Positions 47,201 to 55,662 of a stretch of 64,000 bases of DNA are shown here, in pieces (positions within the stretch are counted from its first letter, which is position 1; every line of letters starts with the position of its first letter). The notes beneath the pieces were generated by a model that had not been told where the DNA came from, did not search any database, and saw nothing but the letters and a program-made list of their open reading frames with translations. The stretch is taken from positions 275,001 through 339,000 of the forward strand of contig CAJNDS010002068.1 in NCBI GenBank assembly GCA_905221605.1, read 5' to 3'. Source of the stretch: Symbiodinium natans (taxonomy: Eukaryota > Sar > Dinophyceae > Suessiales > Symbiodiniaceae). The position numbers and the translations under genes were made by a program.

Positions 47201-50200
47201 ATTCAACGGCAGGTTGCTGAGGACCTGTTTCAGCATGAAGGTGTCCTGTATGAAGTCCACGCCTCTACGGGAGTCCAGGGTGTTCGGCTGGAAGAAGAAC
47301 AGATTGAGGAACTTGCGTTCTCTTTATATGCATCTTGGCAGGCGGGAGAACCGGTGAGTGATGAAGAGTACGACCCCGAAGTCCAACAAAGATTCCATGG
47401 CATGGTGCGTAGGCGGCGCCAAGGTGCTGCAAACATGTGTTGTGTCTCGGGCAATCGTGTTGAGAGTGATGGTTTTGTTCTCGTTGACAGCGGGGCCAAC
47501 GAAGTGCTCCGTCCACAGACTAAGCGGCAATCCTCATTAGGTGAAGAAACGCTTCAGGTCACTCTCGCGTCAGGGTCGCAGTGCGCAGCCACCTTGAACA
47601 AACATGGAGAGGTGTGCATGATCTCAGAGAATGGAGCCAAGGGAGAGTGGATCGTTGGAGTTAGGAAGATCATCGACATAGGAGGGGCTTTCAATTGGGA
47701 CCAGAAGGGCGCTAGAATCTCGTACCCACATCCTTTCGAACACGCTAGGATTGTGAATGTTGACTGCGTTGTCACCAATGGCCTACCGTACATGAGATGG
47801 TCTGATTTCAAACTTGCGCGTATTGCACTCAGCAAGCATTATCGGATGCAGCAGAAGAGCATTTGCAGTCACAAGGTTGTCACTGACATTCCCGAAATCC
47901 CTGTGATTCCCCCGGAGAGCCAGGTCATTGACTGGGTTGATGTGTTGGAGTTTCAGGAGGAGTCAGGGGATCACATTCAGGGATGCAAGGCTGTCGAAGT
48001 AATAACCAGTGAATCCTTTGCCGAAAAACTGCTTGAAAGGGATCATGTGGAGCATCATGAGGTTTTGGCAGCTGTGAAGATGGCAGATCTAAAGCCCTTG
48101 ATCCTTCGTAGGAGCTCTAAGGTGGTAGGAGAACCATCGGTCGCGAAGCTGTGGGTCTTCGGGTCCTATGTTAGGGGCGGTCTGTGTGGAATCACGCGTG
48201 TCACCAAGCAGCACCCTTTCCTCACCAAACTTGCCACTAAGTTTATGAAGCAGCACACTGAGAATCCCTTTATGGCTATTGCTATAGCTGAGGATGTAGC
48301 TTTCAAGCCGCACCGTGATCCAAACGACGGCTCATTTGATTCCACGATTGTAGGTCTGAGTAGCTTTCAGGGCGGCCATCTGTGGACTGAAAATGCATCG
48401 AGTGACCTGGATGAGGACCAGGCAGTGTGGCGGTACACAGAAACGGATTCCGCACCTATTCCTGGAAAGCTCCACAGACTCGACGATGGTAGAGCAGCTT
48501 CTTTCTGTGCCACTCGTTGGCACGGTACAGAACCCTATGTTGGCAACAGAGTAGTGATGATTTCATACATCCCCAAAGGATGGAAGGCCATCGATTTGAA
48601 CATGCGATGTCGACTTGAACAGCTGGGCTTCCAACTGCCACGTCAGGATCTGGAGACGAGACTTTGCGCAGCCAGTGACGCAGATGTTGCAGCTTTCAAA
48701 GCTTTGATTGCTCAGTCGTCAGAGGTCTTCTTGAACCCTGGAGCCGCAGTCACACTTGAGGAGCGAAACACACTTCAGCATGACACATACAAGCACAGTC
48801 AGCAGAAACATCCTTCCTCTCCTCTTTCTCCTGATGATGGTGATGATGATGAAGGGATTGAGGGTCGGGATGGCGTTTTGGGATGTGAGGGTTATGTTGG
48901 GGACGGGGTTCGTAGCGAGACAGAGCATCCATGGAAGAGCGCCTGTGACTTGGACTTGAAATCTCCCCTCACACCCTCCCCTGAGGATGCTGTGCGAAAG
49001 GCTTGCCGGGAAGGTTTGTATGACAAGAGGAATCATGCCAGCGTGCAGGCGAGAGGCCATCGTCGGCCCCACAGAAAATTGCCTGCAAAAGACATCAACG
49101 ACGGGGTGATCTCGATTGACTTGAGTGGGCCACATAAGGAGTCATTTGCAGGGAATCGTTACGCTTTAGTTGCGTGTGCACACATTGCTGAGGGCCTTGA
49201 TTTGCCTTTTGTGCGAGGGATTCGCACTAAGGAGGCAGCAGTTGTGACAGAGGCGCTGCGAGATATCTTGAATCAGCTGGTGTCAATGGCTGGAGGGCAA
49301 CAAATCACTTTCCGGATTCATTCTGATCAGGGTCGTGAGTTCACTGCTCGCCTGTCCGCTGAACAGCTTAAGACTTATAACCACTATCGTACTTTTGCGG
49401 TCCCTTACTCACATCAATCAAACGGGCGAGTAGAGAACTTGATCGACCAACTGAAAACGTCAACTGCCACAATGCTCTTGGGAGGGAAGCTGGATATGAG
49501 GTTCTGGGATGAACTAATGGCTCATGCTGCAAAACTTCGGCGCATGAGAGCGTTGAACCTGAAGATCCCCAAAGACCTTCCAGCTCCAGGTGACTACGTG
49601 TTGTCGCGACTGCCTAGGGATCAGATGCCAGACTTCCGAGATCGGACCGAGCCTGGAGTTTTCCTGGGTTTGTCGGAACATGTGGCAAACGGTTCTAAAG
49701 TGTTGGTGGAGCGTGACGGAAGAGTTCTTGTGCGGTATGCTCGGTTACCGATACTCCTTGACAGAGAGAAGCCACGGTGGAGACTCGTGGAGAATCCTGG
49801 TAGTGATCAGAAGACCTGGGTTTCGGATAAAGGGCAAATTGCATGGGCTGCACCATCCGATACGGACATCTTGACGGTGGAGGAAAAGCTAGGATGCAAC
49901 ATCGCAAGTCCGGATGAGGTGTTTGTGAGACTGAACAACTTGCTTGAGAAGACTCGAGGGTCTGAGGTTGAAAAGGAGATTTTCAATTTGTTCAGTCATG
50001 GCATCATCGCTCAGCTCCCAGAAGTTGCAGAGGCCCACATGGTTAGAACACATGAAGCTGGCGAGGAGGTTGAGGAGGAGCCTCACCCAGCAGATGAGAG
50101 TGAAGACTCATTTGGACACAAGTTCATGAAGTTTGTTGCTAGCCGGGCGGTGTCTGCTCCAGATGTTTCTGCGCCCGATAAGTCCGAGAAGTACATCACA

Positions 50201-52012
50201 AGGACCGACGAAGATGAACAAGAAGCAGAAGAGATTTTTCAAAACTTGTTGCGTGAAGCACAGCAACGTCGTGGATCAGCAGAGGTTGTGCCTAACTCCG
50301 TCTTGACAGGTGAACGTGCTGAAAAATGGATTGAAGCAGTCCAGAAGGAATTGACCAGTGTAGAGAGCAAGGACGTTTTATTGCCTGTCCGACAGGGCTA
50401 TGAACGAGAGGATCTACACTTGGAGGCTGGTGAAGAGATTCCCCGAACCATCCCAATGAAGCTTGTGCTATCCGAGAAACCGCTTACAGAACCTGACAGC
50501 TCTGCGAATTGCGATACAGATGGGCAAGGGTTTTTAGCGAAAGCACGTTTGGTTGCATGTGGCAATTTTCAAAACAATGAGTTCGCGAAGGACGAGCTAT
50601 CAACCGAGAATGTGCCGTCCTGGATTGTGCGGACCATGTACCATAAGCTTGCTCAGGAACCAACTTGGATAGCAGGTGCGGCGGACATCTCAACGGCATT
50701 CCTGAACACTGTGCTTCGACGTGGTGAAGCACCGCTTTTGGATCCACCGGCTATCTTGAAACGCTTGAAGCTGGTACCTCATGGGGTGAAGTATCTTCCT
50801 TTGCGGGCGTTGTATGGACTTCGGATCTCGCCCAAGGAATGGGCTAAAGACCGGGACTCAACCTTGAACGGGAGTGTTCTTGAGCCTCGTGAGGGAGATG
50901 AGATGCCAGCAGTGCGGCTTGAGCCGCTTGATATTTGTGAGGGCCTTTGGCGACTGATTGATGTGGCATCGGGCCAAGTGACGGGATTACTTACTTTGTA
51001 CGTGGATGACGTGCTCGTTGTAGGGTGTCCTGAAATGGTATCACGATGCCTGGAGTTTATCGGCCAGAAGTGGGCTATGAAGCTCCAAGGGTTCATTAGT
51101 CGTGAAGAGAGAACAATCAAGTGTGGAAGTTTGGGACAGCTTGAGCGCAAAACAGAGCTTGTTTTCCTTGGGGTGCAAATGAGTTTCAACATGGAGGGCG
51201 ATGTCATCATCAGTCAGCGCGCGTGGATTCTACAGGAACTCCATCGACGACAGTGGCACCTTAAGGGCTGCGCAACTCTACCACAGCTTGAACTCAACGA
51301 CGATGAAGTCAAGGATGAGGCCTATGAGCAGAATAAGCTTGAGTGCCAGCGAGAGCTAGGAACGCTCTTGTGGATGAGTACAAGATCACGGCCTGACATC
51401 GCCAGTACGGTTGGGATCTTGGCGTCGGAGTTGACTCATAGACCAAAACGGGTTTTGCAGTTGATTCGTCATGTGTGGCGTTACATCCGCGGAACATTGA
51501 ACGTCTGTTTGACCTACAAAGCGCAGAAAAACATTCAGGAGTTCACGTGTTACAGTGACGCTTCGTTTGCACCCACAGCTGGAAGGTCGAGATCTGGCAT
51601 GGTCTATATGCTAGGATCTAGCATTCTTGATTGGGCTTCCACGAAGCAAACACTGACGTCATGGTCAGCTACCGAAGCGGAAACGGTTGCTATGTCAGAA
51701 TGCTTAAGTCAGGGTGGACGCATGCAAGACACAGTGAACCAGCTGATTGGAGTGACGCTTCCCATCATGTTGCGATGCGACAATGCAGCTGCCATCATCT
51801 TAGCTTTGAGAGAATCCCTGCAGCCCCTGAAATGGAAAACGCGAGGCGTGGCGCTTCGGGCGAGCTGGTTGAGGGATTCCATTAGGGATCTCGAAGCTGG
51901 CGTTACCCACGAGCCGGGGGCAACCCTGGTAGCAGATTTACTCACGAAAACCCTCCCTCGAGTTCGGCTGCAAACTCTCAGAGAGAAGGTTGGACTTCTT
52001 GAACGAACTTGA
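44099..52012 (+). CDS. Copia gag-pol polyprotein with inserted 2OG-Fe(II) oxygenase-like domain
   Basis: One 2637-residue frame; start taken at the first ATG, 44099, although the frame is open a few codons upstream. Domains in order: glutamine-rich N-terminus and coiled-coil stretch (~195-300); capsid-like helical gag region (~430-610); Lys/Ala-rich tail with one CCCH zinc finger (C698, C707, C713, H717) in place of the usual CCHC knuckle; SAM-like helical module (~1005-1045); aspartic protease DSG (D1130); an oxygenase-like domain (~1348-1490) with HRD (H1405, D1407), GGHLW, H1475 and R1484; integrase D1674, D1743, E1779 (35 residues between D and E); reverse transcriptase ADIS (D2196) and YVDD (2301-2304); RNase H (D2487, E2526 and the later DN and AD motifs). 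All catalytic motifs are present, so the polyprotein looks functional. No frameshift separates gag from pol; processing is presumably by the protease. The oxygenase-like insert is not part of the standard copia set. Confidence 0.95.
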   Translation: MAGDTDDLSRVLMNDVPLQMLPQSPTPSHFSRITESSPDQHQGMSPNAPSNPAEAQQQQHQRSSLSVSGQGTQVGDVVMNTPGAEFLVRQMNEIRSANGDVVRMMRQLEGNHWDLIAMTGMDQVQQNLEGIRHEMERRTNLLGTGLTTTVAGIEQLRDAALQSRQAYGQASEACSTLTSQMNELATAVRHLSQRVDDLEGQVFLQDAVSKQVNEIRDRIAALEFQAVAGGEWPEAERKIFLKEHKLQSDKTSLCIHDLQEQVRQLNEKTQEEKRGSSTQLALVLERVVGVEKICKKLRERDEEIQGHLSHVIPQSIASDAGPQQESQAPASLGEPQTFSIGSGTPLQVNERSGEDDWWEAYDDRPISSWLTKPPGLPMESAWMNEGWGANAPTQPPPLPKEFRSSSQDGFHLDGHELRVAGGQWKLMKEFPRILEPRGQAWERGLQFSQYATEMVSVASCIGAGFGKFVRHQIDAALGRFQRRMDAGVHDPDVPPVASGCEEFESRLAMTLLSQTSDDIKRGVIESAAGQVVPSLTILEAILERYQPGGIEEKSSLTSFLRNLPQANTFTECLATLRRLKLATSRILVLGLPSHPPHEAISSLNHMVKTLEKKSPTLSTRLNLLRLRPEILNPTEEGVSLLQTAIEAEARRLAAEEFSKPHHPKGSDAGTGEYEITAAKGKGKGKKGKPTGDTKSTPCAFFNTERGCLKGKDCEYWHGDPKGAKAKGKGKGKEDSKTRAAAKEAEAKAKEKAEAREAKAKAKAAAKEAAARDKPDPKAKPGAKAKAAALVGAEAKSATCYRVCANMALRENDQPSDDGISSSSELSELDGVRSDDLTPSEFGDEFQEESDDEPGPWMWSLRLTGLEWKMWTHPGNIVTRAHAEFEHIDDYRSVEHGAWILHRAGQLDELPAVLNDEWTVTAVHNVLVLDPVTRVFKGAFAFELERVDVQSKLRFVVAVERNQPYVEPWPEDVWFNECMRFGFGAPTGHVRDRIPLEEMLNGHGFGHLAETLGLLGAEFADDLAFLSPRDLVENGIQRQVAEDLFQHEGVLYEVHASTGVQGVRLEEEQIEELAFSLYASWQAGEPVSDEEYDPEVQQRFHGMVRRRRQGAANMCCVSGNRVESDGFVLVDSGANEVLRPQTKRQSSLGEETLQVTLASGSQCAATLNKHGEVCMISENGAKGEWIVGVRKIIDIGGAFNWDQKGARISYPHPFEHARIVNVDCVVTNGLPYMRWSDFKLARIALSKHYRMQQKSICSHKVVTDIPEIPVIPPESQVIDWVDVLEFQEESGDHIQGCKAVEVITSESFAEKLLERDHVEHHEVLAAVKMADLKPLILRRSSKVVGEPSVAKLWVFGSYVRGGLCGITRVTKQHPFLTKLATKFMKQHTENPFMAIAIAEDVAFKPHRDPNDGSFDSTIVGLSSFQGGHLWTENASSDLDEDQAVWRYTETDSAPIPGKLHRLDDGRAASFCATRWHGTEPYVGNRVVMISYIPKGWKAIDLNMRCRLEQLGFQLPRQDLETRLCAASDADVAAFKALIAQSSEVFLNPGAAVTLEERNTLQHDTYKHSQQKHPSSPLSPDDGDDDEGIEGRDGVLGCEGYVGDGVRSETEHPWKSACDLDLKSPLTPSPEDAVRKACREGLYDKRNHASVQARGHRRPHRKLPAKDINDGVISIDLSGPHKESFAGNRYALVACAHIAEGLDLPFVRGIRTKEAAVVTEALRDILNQLVSMAGGQQITFRIHSDQGREFTARLSAEQLKTYNHYRTFAVPYSHQSNGRVENLIDQLKTSTATMLLGGKLDMRFWDELMAHAAKLRRMRALNLKIPKDLPAPGDYVLSRLPRDQMPDFRDRTEPGVFLGLSEHVANGSKVLVERDGRVLVRYARLPILLDREKPRWRLVENPGSDQKTWVSDKGQIAWAAPSDTDILTVEEKLGCNIASPDEVFVRLNNLLEKTRGSEVEKEIFNLFSHGIIAQLPEVAEAHMVRTHEAGEEVEEEPHPADESEDSFGHKFMKFVASRAVSAPDVSAPDKSEKYITRTDEDEQEAEEIFQNLLREAQQRRGSAEVVPNSVLTGERAEKWIEAVQKELTSVESKDVLLPVRQGYEREDLHLEAGEEIPRTIPMKLVLSEKPLTEPDSSANCDTDGQGFLAKARLVACGNFQNNEFAKDELSTENVPSWIVRTMYHKLAQEPTWIAGAADISTAFLNTVLRRGEAPLLDPPAILKRLKLVPHGVKYLPLRALYGLRISPKEWAKDRDSTLNGSVLEPREGDEMPAVRLEPLDICEGLWRLIDVASGQVTGLLTLYVDDVLVVGCPEMVSRCLEFIGQKWAMKLQGFISREERTIKCGSLGQLERKTELVFLGVQMSFNMEGDVIISQRAWILQELHRRQWHLKGCATLPQLELNDDEVKDEAYEQNKLECQRELGTLLWMSTRSRPDIASTVGILASELTHRPKRVLQLIRHVWRYIRGTLNVCLTYKAQKNIQEFTCYSDASFAPTAGRSRSGMVYMLGSSILDWASTKQTLTSWSATEAETVAMSECLSQGGRMQDTVNQLIGVTLPIMLRCDNAAAIILALRESLQPLKWKTRGVALRASWLRDSIRDLEAGVTHEPGATLVADLLTKTLPRVRLQTLREKVGLLERT
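44224..44238 (+). promoter_or_regulatory. Primer-binding site, half-tRNA(iMet) type
   Basis: GGGTATGAGCCCAAA starts on the base after the LTR. Its core TATGAGCCC is complementary to the anticodon stem-loop of initiator tRNA-Met (GGGCTCATAACC in yeast), not to a tRNA 3' end. Drosophila copia and yeast Ty5 use such a cleaved half-tRNA primer. The third base differs from the perfect complement seen in the second element (GGTTATGAGCCC). The site lies within the gag reading frame. Confidence 0.75.
48140..48570 (+). other. 2OG-Fe(II) oxygenase-like (P4H/AlkB-type) module in the copia polyprotein
   Basis: Between protease and integrase the frame encodes the metal triad of the double-stranded beta-helix dioxygenases: HxD (codons at 48311-48319), a GG-x-LW strand ~17 residues later, a distal H (48521) in the motif TRWHGTEPYVGNR, and R nine residues after it (48548), the place of the 2-oxoglutarate carboxylate ligand. 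The spacing and the DGRAASF strand before the distal H are like the P4Hc/2OG-FeII_Oxy families. Substrate unknown; protein, nucleic acid or a structural role are all possible. Assignment rests on motif reading. Confidence 0.75.
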
Positions 52013-52235
52013 CGCGCTTCGCATTGCTAACGGGAGCAATGGAAGAAGTTCTACTTTTGCTTCACTGGTGGCCTTTGTCCTGCATAAACGGTTCGGGTCC
52101 ACTTGTGCTAATCTTTCCTTAGAAGCTCTGCCGAAGGAATAGTCCAGCAGAGTTGATGCATGAGCGCTTTTGGGGGCCCAGAGAGCAGTGCCTGAAGGGT
52201 GCTGCGAGCATCAAGATTTGACATTTGAAACTCCC

Positions 52236-52247
52236 AGCAAGGAGGAG
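52236..52247 (+). promoter_or_regulatory. Polypurine tract of the copia element
   Basis: AGCAAGGAGGAG directly precedes the TG of the 3' LTR, the position for plus-strand priming. It has the same ending, GGAG before TG, as the tract of the second LTR element. Confidence 0.75.
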
Positions 52248-52702
52248 TGTTTGTGTAAAGAGGCACTCATGTTCACTTGAAGCATCAGCCCCTGCGCAAG
52301 GATGACACGCTGAGCGCGTCCACTGAGGTCTTAACCATAAACTATGCCAACGATGTTGGCTCAAGTCTCGGAGCAAATGCACGGAGTGCAGCTTGGTTTT
52401 CGGGTTCTTTCGGGTTCTTCCGGGTTTTGGGGTTTGGTTTCCTCTTCCCGGTACCCTAGTCCCACCCCCTGTCCTGGTACCCTAGTCCTGCGACCCAGTC
52501 CAGGGTGTGAAGGGTGCGTTCGTTCAGGGGTTCAGGGCTAAGAAGGTGGTTGATGATTGAGGTCCAAGGCGGAAGAGATGGCGGGGGATACTGATGATTT
52601 ATCTAGGGTTTTGATGAACGATGTTCCTCTCCAGATGCTGCCTCAATCTCCCACTCCATCACACTTCAGCAGAATCACCGAAAGCAGCCCTGACCAACAT
52701 CA
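52248..52702 (+). repeat. 3' LTR of the copia element
   Basis: 455-bp copy of 43769-44223; I see no difference by eye. It is followed by the CAGGG duplication and at once by TTTAGGG-like repeats. The polyprotein stop at 52010-52012 leaves a 235-bp 3' untranslated stretch before this LTR. Confidence 0.93.
52335..52365 (+). promoter_or_regulatory. Spliced-leader-like motif in copia 3' LTR
   Basis: Second copy of the CCATAAACTATG ... TTGGCTCAAG motif (TTGGCTCAAG at 52356-52365). Confidence 0.45.
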
Positions 52703-52964
52703 CAGGGTTTAGGGCTTAGGGTTTAGGGTCTAGGGTTTAGGGTTTAGGGTTTAGGCTTTAGGCTTTAGGGTTCCGAGTCATGCCAGAAGCTTTCGCTGTA
52801 AGTGGCGGACTGCTCCTTGAGCTGTGTTCCCAGTGGCCCGGGTGATTCGAGACTTCGTTGCTCCTGCCATGTCAACCATCTGTCAATGACTGGGGGGACT
52901 TCATGCCCGAAACCCGAAACCCGAAACCCTAAACCCTAAACCCTAAACCCTAAACCCTAAACTG
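52703..52964. repeat. Telomere-like block split by the copia insertion, and a second block
   Basis: TTTAGGG units at 52703-52771 begin at the copia target duplication. CCCTAAA/CCCGAAA units lie at 52912-52964. Confidence 0.85.
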
Positions 52965-53182
52965 CAGATTCCGAAGACTCCGCAGAACCCATGAGCTGCT
53001 TCACCTCGATAAGATCGTCCAGGACGATGGCGGGGATGCGGTACATCTCGGCCAGCCTACGACCTCTGGAACAGTGCGGCCTAAGACTACGCCAAACCCT
53101 TAATAACCCCCAATAACCCTCAATAACCCTACTCCGCGGATAAACATTGCGGGCAGCCATTACATCTGAGGGGCCCCGGGTG

Positions 53183-53268
53183 TAATATAGGGGCCTTAAG
53201 AATTAAATCAGGGTTTTGGGGGGTTGTTGTCGGGAAAACTATTAGTGATTCTTCCGACACCTAGAGTA
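53183..53268. mobile_element. MITE-like element, TATAGGGGCCTGAA family
   Basis: TAATATAGGGGCCTTAAGAA at the left, ATTAGTGATTCTTCCGACAC ending CTAGAG at the right. Confidence 0.5.
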
Positions 53269-53639
53269 GGCCAAGCGGCAAAGCTGAATCGTCCCACTCC
53301 CCGGCGGGCCGACCTAGGGAGGTCCAAGCCACCAGCAGTCACTCTCGCCCGCACTCGCTGCTATGCAATGCAGGGTAGCCAATCAAGCCGTCTGTCAAAA
53401 CATCATCCGGAAGATGCTCACCCTAAACCGTAAGCCCTAAACCCTAAACACTGAACTCATTCTTTTCTCATGAGCCATCGCCGGCTTGCTTGGGAGTGCC
53501 TTGGCTGCCAAAGCTCCAACTTTGCTGTCGCGGGGGGGGGGGGGGGGGGGGCACTGCGCGACGCATGCGATGCAAGAGGCTGCCATGCCGTGAGTGTTCT
53601 GACACAAACTCTGACACGACCCAAACTCAGCGGCACCGA

Positions 53640-53773
53640 AAACCCTAAACCCTAAACGGCCCTAAACCCCTAACGCTAGACCCGAAACCCTAAACCCTAG
53701 ACCCTAAACCCTAAACTCTAAACCCTAAACCCTAAACCCTAGACCCGAAACCCTAAACCCTAAACCCTAAACC
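53640..53773 (-). repeat. CCCTAAA block
   Basis: About 17 units with CCCTAGA and CCCGAAA variants. A G19 tract lies upstream at 53533-53551 and another CCCTAAA block at 54547-54615. Confidence 0.85.
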
Positions 53774-53905
53774 CACCCCAAAAGCCTGCCTTTGCAGGCA
53801 TCGATGAGGAGGTCGGCTCAGCTTTGCTCCGGCATGGACTGAGCAGCGACGCGGTCACGGCAAGGGCTGGTGGGGTTTTACGAAACTAAGGGACCCCCCT
53901 ATTAG

Positions 53906-53970
53906 CATGCTCCCCCATAGGGATTATAGTACCCCTACAGTAATCCCTGTTAGTACAAGGGGGGAACATC
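53906..53970. mobile_element. Short palindromic element
   Basis: GCTCCCCCATAGGGATTATA and its imperfect complement (CAGTAATCCCTGTTAGTAC ... GGGGGAAC) around GTACCCCTA; a likely relative of the 27464 mini-element. Confidence 0.4.
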
Positions 53971-54696
53971 GCCAGACCCCGAATATAGTCCCCAACGAGT
54001 ACGAGTAGCCAACTGGGTTCCGGAGCTTCGGGGGTTCAGGGAGAGGGCTTCCCACTTCCACAACCTTCCGGGATCCCTCCCTCAGTTCCGAGTGCCTTGC
54101 CATCTTCACGTTTCTTCCCGACTCGCCTTTTGGCGGATTTCTGTACTTCATCACGGTCTTTGTCCCCCCCCCCCCCCCCTGCTCTGAACCTGACTTCATG
54201 TCCCGAATGTTCTGCAGCAGGCGGTTTAGGGCTTCAGGCTGACATCATGCTTGCAGCGCCCCCGAAAGCTCCTGAACCCAAGCGCTGAGGCCTATCAGCG
54301 TGTCAAAGTCCGAGTCTGCCAACTCTCCCTCTATTGAATCGGGGCTTTGGGATTTACGTTTTAGGGTTTAGGGCTTAGGGTTCTTCATGATCGGGCTCTC
54401 CAAAATGAGCCAGTCAATGACTCAACAGCACGGCTTCATATTCGGAAGAGAAGCAACTGTATCTGCTGTTGCAGACTAGAACCCAAAGGCCGTATAGCCG
54501 TATAGCTTTACACCTTCAACAAGGAAGTGGCGTGGTTCTACTCTGAAACCTAAACCCTAAACCCTAAACCCTAAACCCTCAACCCTAAACCCTAAACCCT
54601 AAACCCTAAACCCCAGACCATGTCGGAGCCGAGAGGCAATTAAGATCCGCTTGTAGGTCTTTGCCATGCGCTCCGCCCAACTGTCAAAGTTATCCT

Positions 54697-54803
54697 AGGT
54701 TGCCCAGTAGGAAAACCTAGGATTAAAAAGGTGCCCTTTTTTGCTTAAAGGGGTTTATAGGGGAACCTAGAGCCCCCAAAAAGGGAATAAGGGCACTACT
54801 GGG
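54697..54803 (+). mobile_element. Intergenic CCCAGTA-family inverted-repeat element
   Basis: Ends GCCCAGTAGG / CACTACTGGG, core with GTGCCCTTTTTT...AAAAAGGGAATAAGGGCAC. It is flanked by a near-perfect 15-bp direct repeat TGTCAAAGTTAYCCT (54682-54696 and 54804-54818), a target duplication or a splice-site-like duplication. It resembles the inserts in the SLOG-SLATT gene. Confidence 0.6.
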
Positions 54804-54930
54804 TGTCAAAGTTACCCTGAGCAGGATCTGGACGTCAAGGAAAGCTCATGGGACTTCCGCCTCAACCCCATAACGTCCCACGACCCTCGATGTGCTTACC
54901 TTCGTAAACTCCCTGCAACCCTAAACCCTA

Positions 54931-55209
54931 TGCGGAGCTGCAATTGGTATTGTAGAAAGGAGTTAGTGTTGGAAGTTGAAAGGGTTAATGAACCCGTAAA
55001 CTATGTTTGGCTCAAGGATGGCCAGCCCGTCCAAAGAAAAAAGTCCGTGTTTGGGAGTGAGGGTTGGGTTAGTGCCCCTCTACTTGTGTAAGGGTGCCCC
55101 TTCCTTGTTGCTCTTATCCGTGTTCTTGGTTGTTTCTTGGTTCGATCTGGGAAATATAAGTTCAGGGCGATTAGGGGAGTTGATTTCCTTCCTTGGTTGT
55201 CCCCCCGTA
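54931..55209 (+). repeat. Left LTR of the second element
   Basis: 279-bp direct repeat of 63470-63748. It starts TGCGGAG and ends CCCCGTA. The TA terminus departs from the usual CA but is present in both copies, and the 5-bp target duplication fits exactly with it. Confidence 0.9.
54994..55016 (+). promoter_or_regulatory. Spliced-leader-like motif in left LTR
   Basis: CCGTAAACTATG followed by TTTGGCTCAAG. The first five bases (CCGTA) and last eleven (TTTGGCTCAAG) equal the two ends of the dinoflagellate spliced leader; the middle differs. The copy in the right LTR is at 63533-63555. Confidence 0.55.
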
Positions 55210-55224
55210 GGTTATGAGCCCAAA
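55210..55224 (+). promoter_or_regulatory. Primer-binding site, half-tRNA(iMet) type
   Basis: GGTTATGAGCCCAAA begins immediately after the LTR. GGTTATGAGCCC is an exact complement of the initiator tRNA-Met anticodon stem-loop as known from yeast. It matches the copia site at 44224 in 14 of 15 positions, tying this element to the copia replication mode. Confidence 0.8.
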
Positions 55225-55276
55225 TTAGGTTCCCTGCGGTTAAGTGTTCTTTCAAGGTTTTTGGGATCAAGAAGCA

Positions 55277-55654
55277 ATGCCTTCTCCGAAGCGATGGCTC
55301 CAACTTGCCTCGGATGGTGGACAAGATGGTGGAGCTGGAAATGGTGCAGCTGAGTCTCTGGGTGAAAGATCGGTGTTGGAAGAGGTGATTCCCGGCGCTG
55401 AAGAACATCTGGAAGAGGCCTTGGTTGCAGAAAGCCCCAATGTGGGTATGAATCCCAATAGGGATATGGTTAGCAATGCTGAAGCTGAAGGACGTGCTGT
55501 TTCTGTATCGCCAAAGCCTGGTGAGAAAAGGAACTGGGACGCGACTGGTGGTATAGATCGTGAAATGGAGGTGACTGTTTTACGAGTGTTGCACAAACAC
55601 GGGTATCAGCCGTCGTCTTCGACTTCGGGTCGAATGGTACTCAGACCGATCTGA
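55277..55654 (+). CDS. Small upstream ORF of the second LTR element
   Basis: A 125-codon frame starting at ATG 55277, 67 bp after the LTR. The product is acidic, low-complexity and without a domain I recognise. Its last ~90 bp overlap the upstream extension of the large frame (open from 55564), which is in the -1 phase. The two may form one product through a programmed -1 shift, a small intron, or simply an indel. No canonical slippery heptamer is evident in the overlap. Alternatively it is a leader ORF. Confidence 0.55.
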   Translation: MPSPKRWLQLASDGGQDGGAGNGAAESLGERSVLEEVIPGAEEHLEEALVAESPNVGMNPNRDMVSNAEAEGRAVSVSPKPGEKRNWDATGGIDREMEVTVLRVLHKHGYQPSSSTSGRMVLRPI

Positions 55655-55662
55655 TTGGAGAA

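Larger units (their letters stand above)
43769..52702 (+). mobile_element. Complete Ty1/copia LTR retrotransposon (8.9 kb)
   Basis: A full-length element: two 455-bp direct LTRs that look identical by eye, each beginning TG and ending CA, flanked by the 5-bp duplication CAGGG (43764-43768 and 52703-52707). Inside are a primer-binding site at the 5' LTR edge, one uninterrupted gag-pol frame and a purine-rich tract before the 3' LTR. The domain order protease-integrase-RT-RNase H is that of Ty1/copia (Pseudoviridae). Identical LTRs and an open frame imply a recent insertion, possibly still mobile. It sits at the edge of a TTTAGGG-like block that resumes directly after the element. Confidence 0.95.

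Noticed and set aside
55001-55408. Minus-strand and plus-strand frames repeated at 63540-63845
   Set aside because: Consequence of the 279-bp LTR duplication; not conserved genes.
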